64,000 nucleotides of DNA. Source: Torymus aiolomorphi (taxonomy: Eukaryota; Arthropoda; Insecta; Hymenoptera; Torymidae). The DNA lies in contig CM070876.1 in assembly GCA_036365515.1 (NCBI GenBank), positions 110,208,810 to 110,272,809 on the forward strand. The letters run 5' to 3'. The position numbers and the translations under genes were made by a program. Below are positions 45,513-57,498 of the stretch, one piece after another; position 1 is the first letter of the stretch, and each line of letters opens with the position of its first letter. The notes under the pieces were generated by a model. It did not search any database. It was not told the DNA's origin and saw only the letters and a program-made list of their open reading frames with translations.

Positions 45513-45520
45513 CACACATT
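45389..45520. repeat. (CA)n microsatellite
   Basis: About 130 bp of CA repeats with rare ACAT and AAAC interruptions. Confidence 0.97.
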
Positions 45521-45956
45521 TTTCAAAAACCATATATTTTAATTCCTAACATCTCGCAACACAATTATAACATGTTTTTACAACAACTCAAATATTTAAT
45601 GTTACAAAGCTTCCTCTAGGAGGAAGCAAAATGTTTAATTGAGAAATAAATGAAATCTATGGATTCGTTTTTGAATTCGAATTGTCTACTTTAGTAGCAA
45701 GCAGGGTCAAACCTTTCTTATTATAATAATTGTTGTAAAATTATATATATTAAGGAAGGCCATACCAACAAATTATCAATTTCTGTACCAAGACTGATAC
45801 CTCGATTTTTTTTTCTATCTATTTTAAAGCTACAATTTTATTAAAGTAAAATTTCTTTTTTTTTAGTTGGATTAAATAAAGTGTAAATAAATTAAAATAA
45901 AATAATTAACTTCTTTAGTAAGGTCGTATTTCAGAAAGAAGTTTATATATATCGCT

Positions 45957-45958
45957 GT

Positions 45959-46016
<58 letters not shown>

Positions 46017-46036
46017 ATATATATAAATATATATAT
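45957..46036. repeat. (TA)n microsatellite
   Basis: About 80 bp of TA repeats with two interruptions (TTTATA and AAATAT). Confidence 0.95.
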
Positions 46037-46074
46037 TTTCTTTTTCTTTTAATATATCAGTAATTTTATTTCAG

Positions 46075-46147
46075 GTGGGGGGGCTTCGCCCCCTACACCC
46101 CCACCAGGGGCTCTGTCCCTGGACCCCGCCCTGCGCCCCACGTCAAA
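46075..46147. repeat. GC-rich mini-hairpin cluster
   Basis: GGGGGGGCTTCGCCCCC, then CCAGGGGCTCTGTCCCTGG, then CCCCGCCCTGCGCCCC. Short stems with TTCG/TCTG loops, set in AT-rich DNA, as at 22810-22965. Confidence 0.75.
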
Positions 46148-46729
46148 CCCGCCATACCTCATTACCTACCAACAACAAACGTTATTGTTTATTTTATTTT
46201 GTTTTATTTAGATGGGACATTTCAACATAATAACGATATCATCAAGGATTTTCATTCATGGTCACAAAATGATTTCGTAGATTCATTCGTCATCGAATAT
46301 CATTTAATGTGTGAGATACCATATTGTTGAATATGGTTACGAGTCGTGAGGATGGAATATTATATTTGCTTATTCTTTGGCTCAATTTTATATTTAATCA
46401 AAAATTTAATCTTTGTTTATTAATTTTATTTTTAAGGTTTAAACTTGAAGAACTTCTATTAATCACATTGTTAATAGAAGATTAGATTATATACAATATT
46501 AGCTGCCTGTCTACGACCAAGTTTTAGAAAAAAATAATTTGTTTCTTGGGCCAACTAAGAATAATTTTAAGGAAAAAAACATTTAGGGATTTAATCTTTT
46601 AATATTTCTTATTATATATTTTTAATAGTGTTTTAGTTTACATAATATTTGGAAGTTTGTAAACAATAGATATTTCTTTTTTTTAAATTATGTTTTCAAT
46701 GTGTTTATCTCATTTTATAGCACAGTGTG
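46148..46729. other. AT-rich spacer, nothing recognised
   Basis: No frame, RNA gene or clear repeat was seen between the GC-rich hairpin cluster and the small TIR element. Confidence 0.5.
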
Positions 46730-46860
46730 ACCTAAGTCCGCACTTAAGTCACGCCTACCCGTGACTTAAGTAGTCGATTATTGCACCGTGAGGTTAGCGC
46801 GCGAGCGTAGCGAGTGGACTGATTAAGGTACGGATAGGCGTGACAGCGGACTTAGGTAAA
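46730..46860. mobile_element. Small TIR element, about 125 bp
   Basis: Starts CCTAAGTCCGC with GTCACGCCTA close behind and ends GGATAGGCGTGACAGCGGAC followed by TTAGG, so the ends are imperfect inverted repeats of about 24 bp. Its interior contains GCGCGCGAGCGTAGCGAG. Confidence 0.65.
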
Positions 46861-47069
46861 CGTGCTAAAAAATATCGTACGATACATGTGACTTCAGTGG
46901 CAGTATCGTAATGTACTATTTTAACATTGTAATTAAATGTAATTTTATATCTTATGATTATATTTTTATAATTATATGATCTTTCGAATGTTATATTGAT
47001 TTTTGCGATATTATTTAAAGCTATTGCATTGAATAATTTTTTGTCAAATCGAATCATGTTAAATAAGCG

Positions 47070-49020
47070 AAAATTGAATATGTAAAGTGTCGTATTTATA
47101 GGTTTAGATAATCAGGATTGATTGTACATTGAAATATTAATTCGGGAAAAGTTTTGTTTAGATGTTATCCATACTTATATCTTTTGCATTTAATATTTTT
47201 GTGTAAAGTCCAATCGTTGAAATAAGCGAAAATCATCCATTTTATGTATGTTTTGGCGTTAAAAATTGTTTGTTTGGATTTAACTCGTCGGGAATTGATT
47301 GTACACAAAAATGTTTAATAGGAAAAAGTTTTGTTTTAATTATCTATAACTTTTACATTCAACATTGTTGTGTAAAATCAAATCCTGTCAAGTTATAGCC
47401 GAAAATCGTCCATTTTATGTATATTTAGGCGTTAAAGATCGTTTTTATGAGTTCAACTCGTCAGGAATTGATTGTACAAAAAAATGTTTAACAGAAAAAA
47501 GTTTTGTTTTAATATTATCTATAACTTTTATATTTAACATTATTGTGTAAAATCAAATCCTGTAAAGAAATAGCAAAAAAACGACTATTTTTGATGATTT
47601 TAGCGGTTTTTTCGCTATTACATTGTTAAATATTGTTCATAGAAAACAATTTTGCATGTAAAAAAGACGTGTTTTAATTAGTTTTAGCAGATGCATTTGT
47701 TGTTTTTTGACGTAAAATTAATTTTGTTCACATTATGTTCAAAAATCGATTTTTTCAAATTTTTATTTGTCCTGGCGTTTTTTTATTTGTTGCTCGATTC
47801 GGCTCGGTATAAGACTGGAGCTTACTTATAAGTAGACGAGTATCTGGGCCAAAATTCGTTAAGATCTATTGGAAATTCGAGATATTCCATAAATTTGACT
47901 ACATACGAACGGACATACACACATACACCATAAAAAACGCCTAAAATGAACTAATTCTGGGTGAAAAATAGTTTTTATGCAACAAATGGTTCGTTTTTGA
48001 AGTGTTACAATTTTCGCTCTAGTGAAAATATAAGGCTCTCCCGAGAAGCGGTCGTGCCTAAAAAATCGTTTTTATAAGTTTAGTTCGTCTGGGTCTGATT
48101 GTACATGAAAATGTTAAATGGGACAAATATTAACTATAACTTTTGTTTGTATAAAATCAAATCCTGCTACGTTATAAACGAAAATCGGCGATTATAGGTA
48201 TATCTAGGCGTTAAAAATCGTTTCTTTGGATTTAACTCGTCAGGAATTGGTCGTAGCAAAAATGTTCAATATAAAAAAGTTTTGTTTTAATATTATCTAT
48301 AACTTTTACATTTAAAATTTTTGTGTAAAGTCAAATTCTGCTCAGTTATAAACGAAAATCAGCCATTTTATGTACATTTAGGCGTTAAAAACCGTTTTTT
48401 TGGATTTAACTCATCAGGAATTGATCGTACAAAAAAATGTCGAATAGGAAAAAGTTTTGTTTCAATATTATCTATAACTTTTGTATTTAACATTTTTGTG
48501 TAAATTCAAATCCTGTAAAGTAATAGCAAAAAAACGACTATTTTTGATGATTTTAGCGATTTTTTCGTTATTACATTGTTAAATATTGTTCATAGAAAAA
48601 AATGTTCAATGTAAAAAAGACGTCTTTTAATTAGTTTTAGCAGATGCATTTGTTGTTTTTGACTTAAATTTAATTTTGTTCACCGTATGCTCAAAAATCG
48701 ATTTTTTCAAATTTTTATTTGCTCCGGCGTTTTTTTATTTGTCGATCGATTTGGCTCGGTAGAGAACTGTCAGTTACTTATAATTAGATGAGTATATTCC
48801 CCAAAGCCCGTTTGAATCCGTCGAAATTTCGCTGAGATAATCGGGTTACTTGATCACATACATACGTACAGACATACACACATCTCTGAAAACGCTTAAA
48901 ATGTACTTCTTTTGGGTGGAAAATAGTTTTTATGTTGTAAATTTTCAGAATTTGAAGTGTTACAATTTTCGCCCTGACGAAAATATAAGGCTCTCCCGAG
49001 AAGCGGTCGTGCCTAAAAAC
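47070..49020 (+). repeat. 0.95-kb tandem repeat with about 170-bp internal units
   Basis: Two large copies (about 47210-48062 and 48160-49018) end with the same block, AAGGCTCTCCCGAGAAGCGG then TCGTGCCTA. Within each, a subunit of about 160-175 bp recurs (AACTCGTCAGGAATTGATTG, then a Lys-Lys-Ser-type AAAAAGTTTTGTTT and ATTATCTATAACTTTT), giving short plus-strand frames of about 60 codons. These are not linked into a gene. The subunit order suggests an element with internal tandem repeats and a fixed end. A relic copy in the opposite orientation lies at 21655-22680. Confidence 0.82.
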
Positions 49021-49129
49021 TTAGAAATTAACTAGACGAGCTAATAATAAATACTACTACCAGGGACAACTACCTACCTACCCGTATCGCATTTAACTAC
49101 AAACAGTCCTACTACTAGAAAATACTAGC

Positions 49130-49420
49130 CGTATTTCTGTGCTACCTCGCAACGCCGGGTGTCCAGCGCTGCGAGGGCATCTAGCGGACAGGGCAGGAAG
49201 AGAGAGAGGTGTCGGTACGGAAGGTTTCGTTTCATCCCAGATTACCTTCGTGGGCTCATCAGTAAGGCTGATGGTAACCTTGCCTTAGACTCGGGAGGAT
49301 GTCATAGCTTAACGCTCCTTATATACCAACCGAGTCAGGATTCGGCCACTTGCGGGAGTCAGAATCTTGCACGAACTCTGGTGGCAGTGCTGTGAAGCTT
49401 TGACTCGCTACATTTCTATG
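49130..49420. other. GC-richer island of unknown origin
   Basis: About 290 bp with balanced base composition, unlike its flanks. It contains an inverted repeat around GGGCTCATCAGTAAGGCTGATG. The 78-codon plus frame has no recognisable motif. It could be a fragment of a structured RNA, of a retroelement end or of a gene; the sequence does not decide. Confidence 0.35.
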
Positions 49421-49639
49421 CCGTTGTTCTACTAGAAAAGTTACAAGTTGTCGCTGCATTTGCTTCTACAGTGCTTGGAAATCCTTGATCTTTCTTCGTA
49501 TTGTATTTGAGCCACTAACGGGTAACCTGAGCTGCTGATTGAGCTTCCGCTACTGTATAAATTTTTTATTAAGTTTATATAATATATAGAGTGTAACTTC
49601 TTAGTATATTGAGAAGAATTAAAGAAGAAAATCGATAGA

Positions 49640-50145
49640 AACCAATATATGATCATATTAATATGTATAGAAGGGGAACATGTAATTTAAACAAAAATCA
49701 AATGAAAATAGATAAAATAGAACATTTGTTAGGGGACTTAGAAGATGGTGAGATCAGTGACTACTAAATGAGTCTATGATTGATGAAGAAATGGAAAATA
49801 AATGGAGAATGACTGAAATAAATTTAGAAGAAATTGAAAACAGATGAGAAATTAAGAAAGACAGCAAATTGAATGAAAAAGTAATAAAAATTAATCATAA
49901 AATTGATAACACTCATTCATGCAAAATGTGTAAAAATGAGTATGTAGAAACCGCAAATTCCTTAGAATTAAAGAGTGAAGAATGTAAAAGGATTGAGAAA
50001 GTGACTCTGACTTTAATCTTTTTCAAACGATCAGTCAAGTGCATGCGGTATTGTAAGATTGATAAAAAACTAAAGATAAAGATAAAAATATGGCATATTA
50101 GGGAATTACGTAGACGTGCAACAATAAGCAAGACAATTATTTAAA
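49640..50145 (+). pseudogene. Decayed coding remnant, unrecognised
   Basis: Lys/Glu/Asp-rich reading in several short pieces (KIDKIEHLLGDLEDGEISDY, then INHKIDNTHSCKMCKNEYVE) with stops at about 49767 and 49845. A CxxC (CKMC) is visible. The composition is protein-like, but no family is recognised. Probably the remains of a transposon-encoded protein. Confidence 0.3.
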
Positions 50146-50149
50146 CAAT

Positions 50150-51000
50150 TTTGCAACCCAAGTAGGCGGCGAATATGAGGATCCACGCATATAAGGGAGT
50201 CATGTGGCCCTGGTGGAAATCCAAAACATTTTATAACTAATAACTGACTGTTTATTTTAGAGTTGTCTATAAAATGGGAATTTCTCTTGTCTAGTATCTA
50301 GCTCGCGATGAAACGTTTTTTCTCCCATTATTTGTCCATTTAATAGATTGAAAAATAGAATGAGTTTTTCGAAGACAAGTACAAGCTTGTTTTTGACTAT
50401 TTTAAAGGTATTAAATCTGATCAGTTTTTCTAGTCTGGAAATTTCTAGTAGAGAGAGACAGAATCAGATGGAGAAATATAAATTTTGTTGAATTTTCCAT
50501 AGAACGAGTACAACAAATGATTTATTAGTTAATGTTATTTGTTTATATTTTGGTAAGCCGTTCAATGCACTTTAAAGCTCTTTCATTAAAAATAAAATTA
50601 GTAAGTAAATAAAATACGAATATTTTGTTCTTACATCGCACGTCTACGTAACTACGTTATATGCGTGGAACTCGCATGGTATTGAAAGACGGCCCTGATA
50701 TAAACATTAAAATTTCCTACTAAATCATAAAGTTATTTTTCTATTCACGCGAAAGTAATTTTTATCTTTTAAAAATTATTATAGCTTTATTTAAATGACC
50801 ATAATTATTTCGTATTAGAAATTAATATTGGTTATTTATAGAAATACATCATTAATACCATTAATATTGGTTTATATTTATAGAAATACATCGTTAATAC
50901 CATTAATTGTAGTAATACATACAAATAATGGTAAGAATATTGTAAAACAGAAACAAAAAAAGCATAGTTAAACAATTTCCCTTATGCAAATTCTTAAGAA
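50150..51000. other. AT-rich stretch with scattered inverted motifs
   Basis: ACGTAGACGTGC at about 50108 recurs inverted as GCACGTCTACGT at about 50638. CCACGCATATAAG at about 50183 recurs inverted near 50660. The two pairs are not nested, so a simple TIR element is not shown. No gene was seen. Confidence 0.35.
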
Positions 51001-51007
51001 AAAAAAA

Positions 51008-51085
51008 CATGCCCGGGATTTGAACCCTAAGCAAAAAATCAACAGGCGCGCGACTTAACCGCACCGTCATCAACGACACGGTCTA
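51008..51085 (-). mobile_element. tRNA-derived SINE or tRNA pseudogene
   Basis: On the minus strand, a B-box-perfect GGGTTCAAATCCCGGGC follows an A-box-like GACGGTGCGGTTAAGTCGCG, with about 30 bases between. The expected stems pair poorly, and a T-run follows. It is probably a SINE head; a degenerate tRNA is the alternative. Confidence 0.6.
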
Positions 51086-51254
51086 CACGTAACGTGAGAG
51101 ATCGCTTGTGATCATCTTTGCCCCTTTGGGGTTTAGGTTTAGATATTTGGTTTGGGTGTTAATATTGGGTTTACATGGTTTCTATTACTTTTATGTGATA
51201 ATATTAGATATTATAATTTAATATATCATTTTTAATAATAAATCATTATTTAGA

Positions 51255-51470
51255 AATCGTTTCGAGTTACGTTCTCAATCGCTGTTTGTTTAAGCGCGCG
51301 CGCAGTTCGGGCAGCCAATCCACGCGGAACGCTTCTGCGCAAGCGCGTGCTCTTAGCACACCTTCGGCGTGGATTGAAGCGATTTCCGAGAATTATAGAT
51401 GGTCCGTGAGACTCGGCCGCGGCTGCTCTTATAGAGCGACAAATTGGAGCAGTGTTTAATGGAGGAAGTG
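51255..51470. other. GC-rich patch with an inverted repeat
   Basis: CpG-rich DNA containing CCAATCCACGC and GCGTGGATTG about 45 bp apart, plus CTCGGCCGCGGCTG. No gene is supported. Confidence 0.35.
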
Positions 51471-51629
51471 GACATTTTTTTTACACTAAGTACTCCTGAT
51501 GTCCTGAAGTAAATGCAATTATAAAATTCTTCTCGTATTTGAAAGTGAGATACATACAATTTTTTTAATTTGTCGTATATGAGCGATTATCTAAAAAATC
51601 TTAACAACTGAGGGTAAATAAGAAATTAA

Positions 51630-52300
51630 AATTTTGTTGGGGGCACACCTATGACGCACCTTTTTTTCCTTATACCATAAAAAATGGAAAAAATGGAGGC
51701 CCTGACCAAATGAATGGCAAGCTTTTTTGCCACAAAATCATCATAAATACGTTAAAATACGTAATTTTTCGCGAAAAAATGCTATTTTTTAAATTTCAGT
51801 CATTTACCTTACAAACCTCCTAGGTAACTTTTTTAAACATGAAAATAAGAACTAGATAAAACAAGCTTTCATTTGCTTTTTTTAGAATTTGAATAAGTTG
51901 ATTCCTTCAAAAGTTATGGTCGTTTGAAAATAAGAATTTTTAAAGAAAATATCAGAAAGCCTTTTTTAAACTCCCGTCATTTATTTCAAGGATACTCAAC
52001 TCAATTTTTAAAGAAAAAAACTAAAACTAGAGAAAATGAGCTTTTGTTTGCCGTTTTACCATTTAAAAAAGGTTGACTCCTTCAAAAGTTATGATTGTTT
52101 GAAGTTAAGTATTTTAAGGCGAAAAAGGCGTTGGCAAGCTGGATCCTACTCCTTGAGCTACTTTATTTATGTAATTTTCGTGTTTTTCACCTCAAAACGG
52201 TCAACTTCAACTTCAATTACGTTTGACATCCTTAAAGTGAACGAAATAATAAAATTTTTCCTGAAATTAAATGCGCCGTAGACTTGATTTTTTGAATTTG
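51630..52300. repeat. Imperfect tandem duplication in an AT-rich repeat
   Basis: 51825-51960 and 51990-52115 contain the same ordered blocks (AACTAGA, AAACAAGCTTTCATTTGC or GAGCTTTTGTTTGC, GTTGATTCCTTCAAAAGTTA and GTTTGAA). Each unit is about 165 bp. No gene is supported. Confidence 0.55.
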
Positions 52301-52684
52301 TCGCATTCCCGCATTTCCGCTAACGCATTGCTCTCTTATGAACAAAAGGTTCCGATTTTTCTAAATTTCTGCAATATTCCGATCACATGACTTCCAAATC
52401 CCGATGAAAGTGTTCCGGATGGAATTTTGAGTGCAGAATTTTTGTCTATATGTTTGGTGATGTCCTAATGTGAAAGCAAAAATGAAATTTTTCTCCACTC
52501 ATGTGCTCATAATTTTCATTTTTCTAGTTTTATCGTACTTTTAGGGGGTGGTTTTTGGGGGTGGTTCATGCGGTTCTATGTACCTTTTCTACGCGTTATT
52601 ATCGCTCTTATACCTATATAAGGCCGAGAATTCCGTTTTGAACGAAAATCTCAATTTTCTATTTTTCGTTGACCCCGTGTAAAA

Positions 52685-53235
52685 ATTTAAGCTATTGCAA
52701 CAACATTGCTACTATATTGGAAATTAATATCGCTGATGTATTGGCAATATATAAGTACAACAATTGCAAGGCTATTGGCGTTATTGCCAATGTATTGCCA
52801 ATATCTTAAGATTTAACTTTCTAAAAAAAAAAAAAAATTCTTGGGTCTATTCGAACTAGGAATCTTCGGATTACTAGACTTGCTCGCTACCCACCGAGCT
52901 ATTTCGTTGTTTCTTTTAATGAACGAAATGGAGGTTAAAAGTTTAAACAAGTGATCATTTGTTTTGACGTAGATTTCACCTCTATTTCGTTCATTGACAG
53001 AAACAACGAATTAGCTCGGTGGGTAGCGAGCCAATCTAGTAGCCTGAAGATTCCTAGTTAGAATCCACCCAAGATTTTTTTTTTTTTTTTTAGAAACTTA
53101 AATCTTAAGATATTGGCAATACATTGGAAATAGCACCCAAGGCAAATAGCGCCAATAGCGTTGCAATTGTTGTACATCTATATTGCCAATACATCAGTGA
53201 TATTAATTTCCAATACAGTAGCAATGCTGTTCCCT
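52685..53235. mobile_element. Palindrome with two opposed tRNA-like SINE heads
   Basis: The arms, about 52690-52950 and 52975-53230, are inverted copies. From the outside in they contain AATAGTAGCAATG-like sequence, a T/A run and a tRNA-like block. On the minus strand at 52848-52912 the block reads AATAGCTCGGTGGGTAGCGA (A box) then TTCCTAGTTCGAATAGACCC (B box). The opposite arm at 53008-53075 carries the same on the plus strand. RNA from the locus would fold into a long duplex. It fits a SINE pair inserted head to head, or one SINE inside a MITE that later formed an inverted dimer. Confidence 0.75.
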
Positions 53236-53326
53236 ACTGAAAAATCTCATCTGAAATTCTGATCCGCGAGCTGCTAAAATTCCTTTAATGATACAAAATC
53301 AGTTTCTGGGAATTAGGAGTCGCCTA

Positions 53327-54263
53327 GGGTAGTGGTCCGAATTAGTGTGCCTGTCCATATTTGTGTGCCCTATTATTAAAACATATCCTAGAAATGAACG
53401 AGTAAAAACGTAGCATTAAAATATTTTTTTTCATAATGTATAGTTAATTAAGTTTAAATAGAATTAATTACTTAATTTGTTTTCATTTACTATAACATTA
53501 AAAAAGAACTTTCAAAAATATGTTTCACGGTTTGCGGTGTGTCACGGTGTTTCCTTGTCCAAACTTGCTAAGAAATGACATTTTTAAAAGTGACATTAAA
53601 TAATGTTTCGGAAGGATTTTAATGTGAGATACAATTGATTATAACATAAAATAATATTATGTTATATAATAAACCTTAATATAAAGGTTTTCAATTGATT
53701 TTAATATTTAATTAATGGTGTCTACTAATAGGGCAGTGAAAAATGACTTGTCCAGATTTGTGTGTGCACAAATACAATACGAGCATGCTCGTATCGGCGC
53801 TTGAACAGAAAAGTTAGGTTAGGTTATCTGCGCACAAACGTTGTTTCATATCGCATTGACGACCTTCAGCAGTTTTTACCGTATTGGAATTAATTAACAT
53901 TCAATGTAAATAAGGGTTAGAAATTGATTATAAATGCACTACAGTTAACAAAATAATTTTGTTGGCAATGATAATATTATCAAGGAACACTAATGTGGGG
54001 CACACAAACGTGTACACCCACATTAATACAGGGCACACAAAAATGTACTTTGTTGTCTGCTAGGGCACACAAATGCGTACCAATTTTTTTTTTTATATTG
54101 CTTGTAACTTTCGTAAATATTAATATTTTTCTATAAAAAAAATTGTTTTGTGTAGATTATTACTTTTATTATTTATATAAACCTCTGATACAGCTTAAAT
54201 AGATATTATTATGCAACAAAACTAATAAGTTTCTTAAACCCACACTAATACGGACATCTACCC
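53327..54263. mobile_element. 937-bp non-autonomous TIR element
   Basis: It starts GGGTAGTGGTCCGAATTAGT and ends with the reverse complement of GGGTAGATGTCCGTATTAGT. It is flanked by TA on both sides (53325-53326 and 54264-54265). The sequence GGGCACACAAA or its complement is repeated inside, at about 53360, 53762, 53998, 54036 and 54062, as if subterminal binding sites. No transposase frame. The TA target suggests a Tc1/mariner-like system. Confidence 0.75.
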
Positions 54264-54349
54264 TATTAGGTTACGCGACCCCCCAGATAAGTTCAAAATA
54301 TCTATGTTTTGAAGCGATTTAGCCATTTTTTACATTTTTAGAAATTTTA

Positions 54350-54427
54350 CACGTGAGTTCTCACGTGAGATCTCACGTGAGAAATTTGAAATATGAGATT
54401 CCACCTGAGATCTCACGTGAGACTTTT
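54350..54427. repeat. Cluster of CTCACGTGAG palindromes
   Basis: CTCACGTGAG or close variants occur four to five times in 78 bp, in direct and overlapping arrangement (GTTCTCACGTGAGATCTCAC and so on). Each contains the E-box core CACGTG. It could be a small satellite or a cluster of transcription-factor sites. Confidence 0.7.
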
Positions 54428-55139
54428 CAGTAGGAATGCAATAGTTTCAATTTTTACGCGGGACGATGAACGATCGATATCTCATATATACATGATTCTA
54501 TAGACAGGTGGCCATGGTTCTATCTACTCTATCTATTAATATAATTTGTTTTCTTTCATAAATATTTATAAATTTTTAAAAATACAATTTATTTTTTAAT
54601 GTATATATTTTATTACTATTGTTGTTAATTACTAATTATCATTTTATAAATTATAATTTTCTAATATTAAAAACTTACATGCGACTTCACTACCATCAAA
54701 ATTATCAAATACCATGTATTTTGGTAGGTCCGCGGTTAAGAGGATATTTTTCTAGAGCGTTAATAAATGATATTACAAAGAAACAAAAACTATTAATTTT
54801 TTTAAAAGCATATTTCCGGAGAAAAATTTAAAACTTGCACCGAAAACAAACAACCCGATGACTAGCTTAGATGCGGCAAATATGTACCGATTTTTGCTAT
54901 TTCAATTTTACTACTAGCGCTATTACTTTACTACTATTAACGCTGTTACTATATATAAATAGATTATATTTTATAAAAATCATACATTACATTTTTCGTG
55001 TATATTGTACACGTATTATTTTGTATAAATTAGTAAACAATTTTAATTTAATTCCGCAAATATATATCGTAATATTTGAAATACGATACATATTTGGCCT
55101 TTATACAGCTTATATAATAACACTGCATATTTCTCCTAC

Positions 55140-57430
55140 ACGCAAGGAAAAATATTGGCATATTTCGCCTATATGCCGATTATAATATTTTTAGAACGGT
55201 GCGTATTTCGCCTATACGCAAAATATATGTATTTCTAATCAAGCGCATTTCGCCTACCTATTATACGCTTAGTTTATTTGTAGCTTGTAGCATATTTCCC
55301 CTATATGCAGCTTATATAAAAAAGATGCATATTTCGCCTATACGCCGATTATATTTTTAAAACAGTGCGTATTTCGTCTATACACAAAGTCTATCGAGTT
55401 CTTATCAATCGCATTTCGTTTATCTATTAGACGTTGGCTTTATTTGTAACCTGTAGCATATTTCGCTTACATACTGTTTATATAAATAGATGCGTATTTC
55501 GCCTATACACAGGAAAAATGTTGGCGTATTTCGCCTATATACCCAGATTATATTTGTAAAACGGTGCGTATTTCGTCTATACACAAAATCTATCGAGTTC
55601 TTATCAAGCGCATTTCATTTAACTATTATACGCTGACTTTATTTGTAGCCTGTAGCATATGTCGCTTATATGCTGCTTATATAAAAACGATGCGTATTTC
55701 GCCTATACACAAGAAAAAATGTTGTCGTATTTCGCCTATACGCCGATTGTATTTGTAAAACGGTGCGTATTTCGTCTATACACAAAATCTATCGAGTTCT
55801 TATCATGCGTATTTCGTTTACCTATTATGCGCTGACTTCATTTCTAGCCTGTAGCATATTTCGCTTATATGCAGCTTATATAAAAACGATGCGTATTTCG
55901 CCAATACACAGGAAAAAATGTTGGCGTATTTCGCCTATACACAGGAAAAAATGTTGACGTATTTCGCCTATACGCCGATTGTATTTGTAAAACGGTGCGT
56001 ATTTCGTCTATACACAACATCTATCGAGTTCTTATCATGCGTATTTCGTTTACCTATTATGCGCTGACTTCATTTCTGGCCTGTAGCATATTTCGCTTAT
56101 ATGCAGCTTATATAAAAACGATGCGTATTTCGCCTATACACAGGAAAAAATGTTGGCGTATTTCGCCTATACGCCGATTGTATTTGTAAAACGGTGCGTA
56201 TTTCGTCTATACATAAAATCTATCGAGTTCTTATCATGCGTATTTCGTTTACCTATTATGCGCTGACTTCATTTCTGACCGGTAGCATATTTCGCTTATA
56301 TGCAGCTTATATAAAAACGATGCGTATTTCGCCTATACACAGGAAAAAATGTTGGCGTATTTCGCCTATACACAGATTATATAAAAAATGATGCGTATTT
56401 CGCCTATACGCTGATTATATTTGTAAAACGGTGCGTATTTCGTCTATACACAAAATCTATCGAGTTCTTATCAGGCGCATTTCGTTTAACTATTATACGC
56501 TGACTTTATTTGTAGCCTGTAGTATATTTCGCTTATATGCTGCTTATATAAAAACGATGCGTATTTCGCCTATACACAGGAAAAAATGTTGACGTATTTC
56601 GCCTATACGCCGATTGTATTTGTAAAACGATGCGTATTTCGTCTATACACAAAATCTATCGAGTTCTTATCATGCGTATTTCGTTTACCTATTATGCGCT
56701 GACTTCATTTCTGGCCTGTAGCATATTTCGCTTATATGCAGCTTATATAAAAACGATGCGTATTTCGCCTATACACAGGAAAAAATGTTGGCGTATTTTG
56801 CCTATACGCCGATTGTATTTGTAAAACGGTGCGTATTTCGTCTATACATAAAATCTATCGAGTTCTTATCATGCGTATTTCGTTTACCTATTATGCGCTG
56901 ACTTCATTTCTTGCCGGTAGCATATTTCGCTTATATGCAGCTTATATAAAAACGATGCGTATTTCGCCTATACACAGGAAAAAATGTTGGCGTATTTCGC
57001 CTATACACACATTATATAAAAAATGATGCGTATTTCGTCTGTACGCTGATTCTATAAAAAATGATGCACGATTGGCCTATAGACTTGAAACAAAATCTTT
57101 CTGTATTTCGTCTATACGTGAAAGAAAAGCTTTTATTTATGTATATGTCGCGTATATGCAGGAAACACAATTTTCGCGTATTTTAGCTATATACTTATGC
57201 AGAATATATATTATACAGCATGTGTATTTCGCCTGTACGCAGATTCTACAAAAAATGATGCGCATTGGCGCATGAAACAAAACCTGTCCGTATTTCGCCT
57301 ATACGTAAAAGCGAAGCTTTTATGTGTATGTCAAGTATACACAGGAAACAAAATTTTCACGTATTTTAGCTACATGCAGAATATATATTAAAAATAATGC
57401 GTATTTCGCCTATACATAGAAAGAAATAGT
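55140..57430. repeat. Large hairpin-motif array with about 199-bp higher-order units
   Basis: Dozens of copies of GCGTATTTCGCCTATACGC or variants, spaced about 35-45 bp apart. Over 55564-57030 they are grouped into a near-identical unit of 199 bp. The markers CTATCGAGTTCTTATCATGC and CTGACTTCATTTCT recur at 55763, 55995, 56194, 56630 and 56829. Offsets of 199, 232, 199, 436 and 199 show added or lost 33-41-bp subunits. Repeated frames of 64-65 codons (MRISSIHKIYRVLIMRISFT) are translations of the repeat. The array ends about 70 bp from the 3' end of the large transposase gene. Confidence 0.93.
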
Positions 57431-57498
57431 TATGCTTTTTTCATCTATATGCAGTGTATGAACAAAATTAAATAAACTTTACTAAAAGGGAATCATAT

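Noticed and set aside
45207..45533. 108-codon Cys-Val repeat frame
   Set aside because: Translation of the CA microsatellite.
51008..51085. Functional tRNA gene
   Set aside because: Good B box but poor acceptor and anticodon stems; a SINE or pseudogene is more likely.
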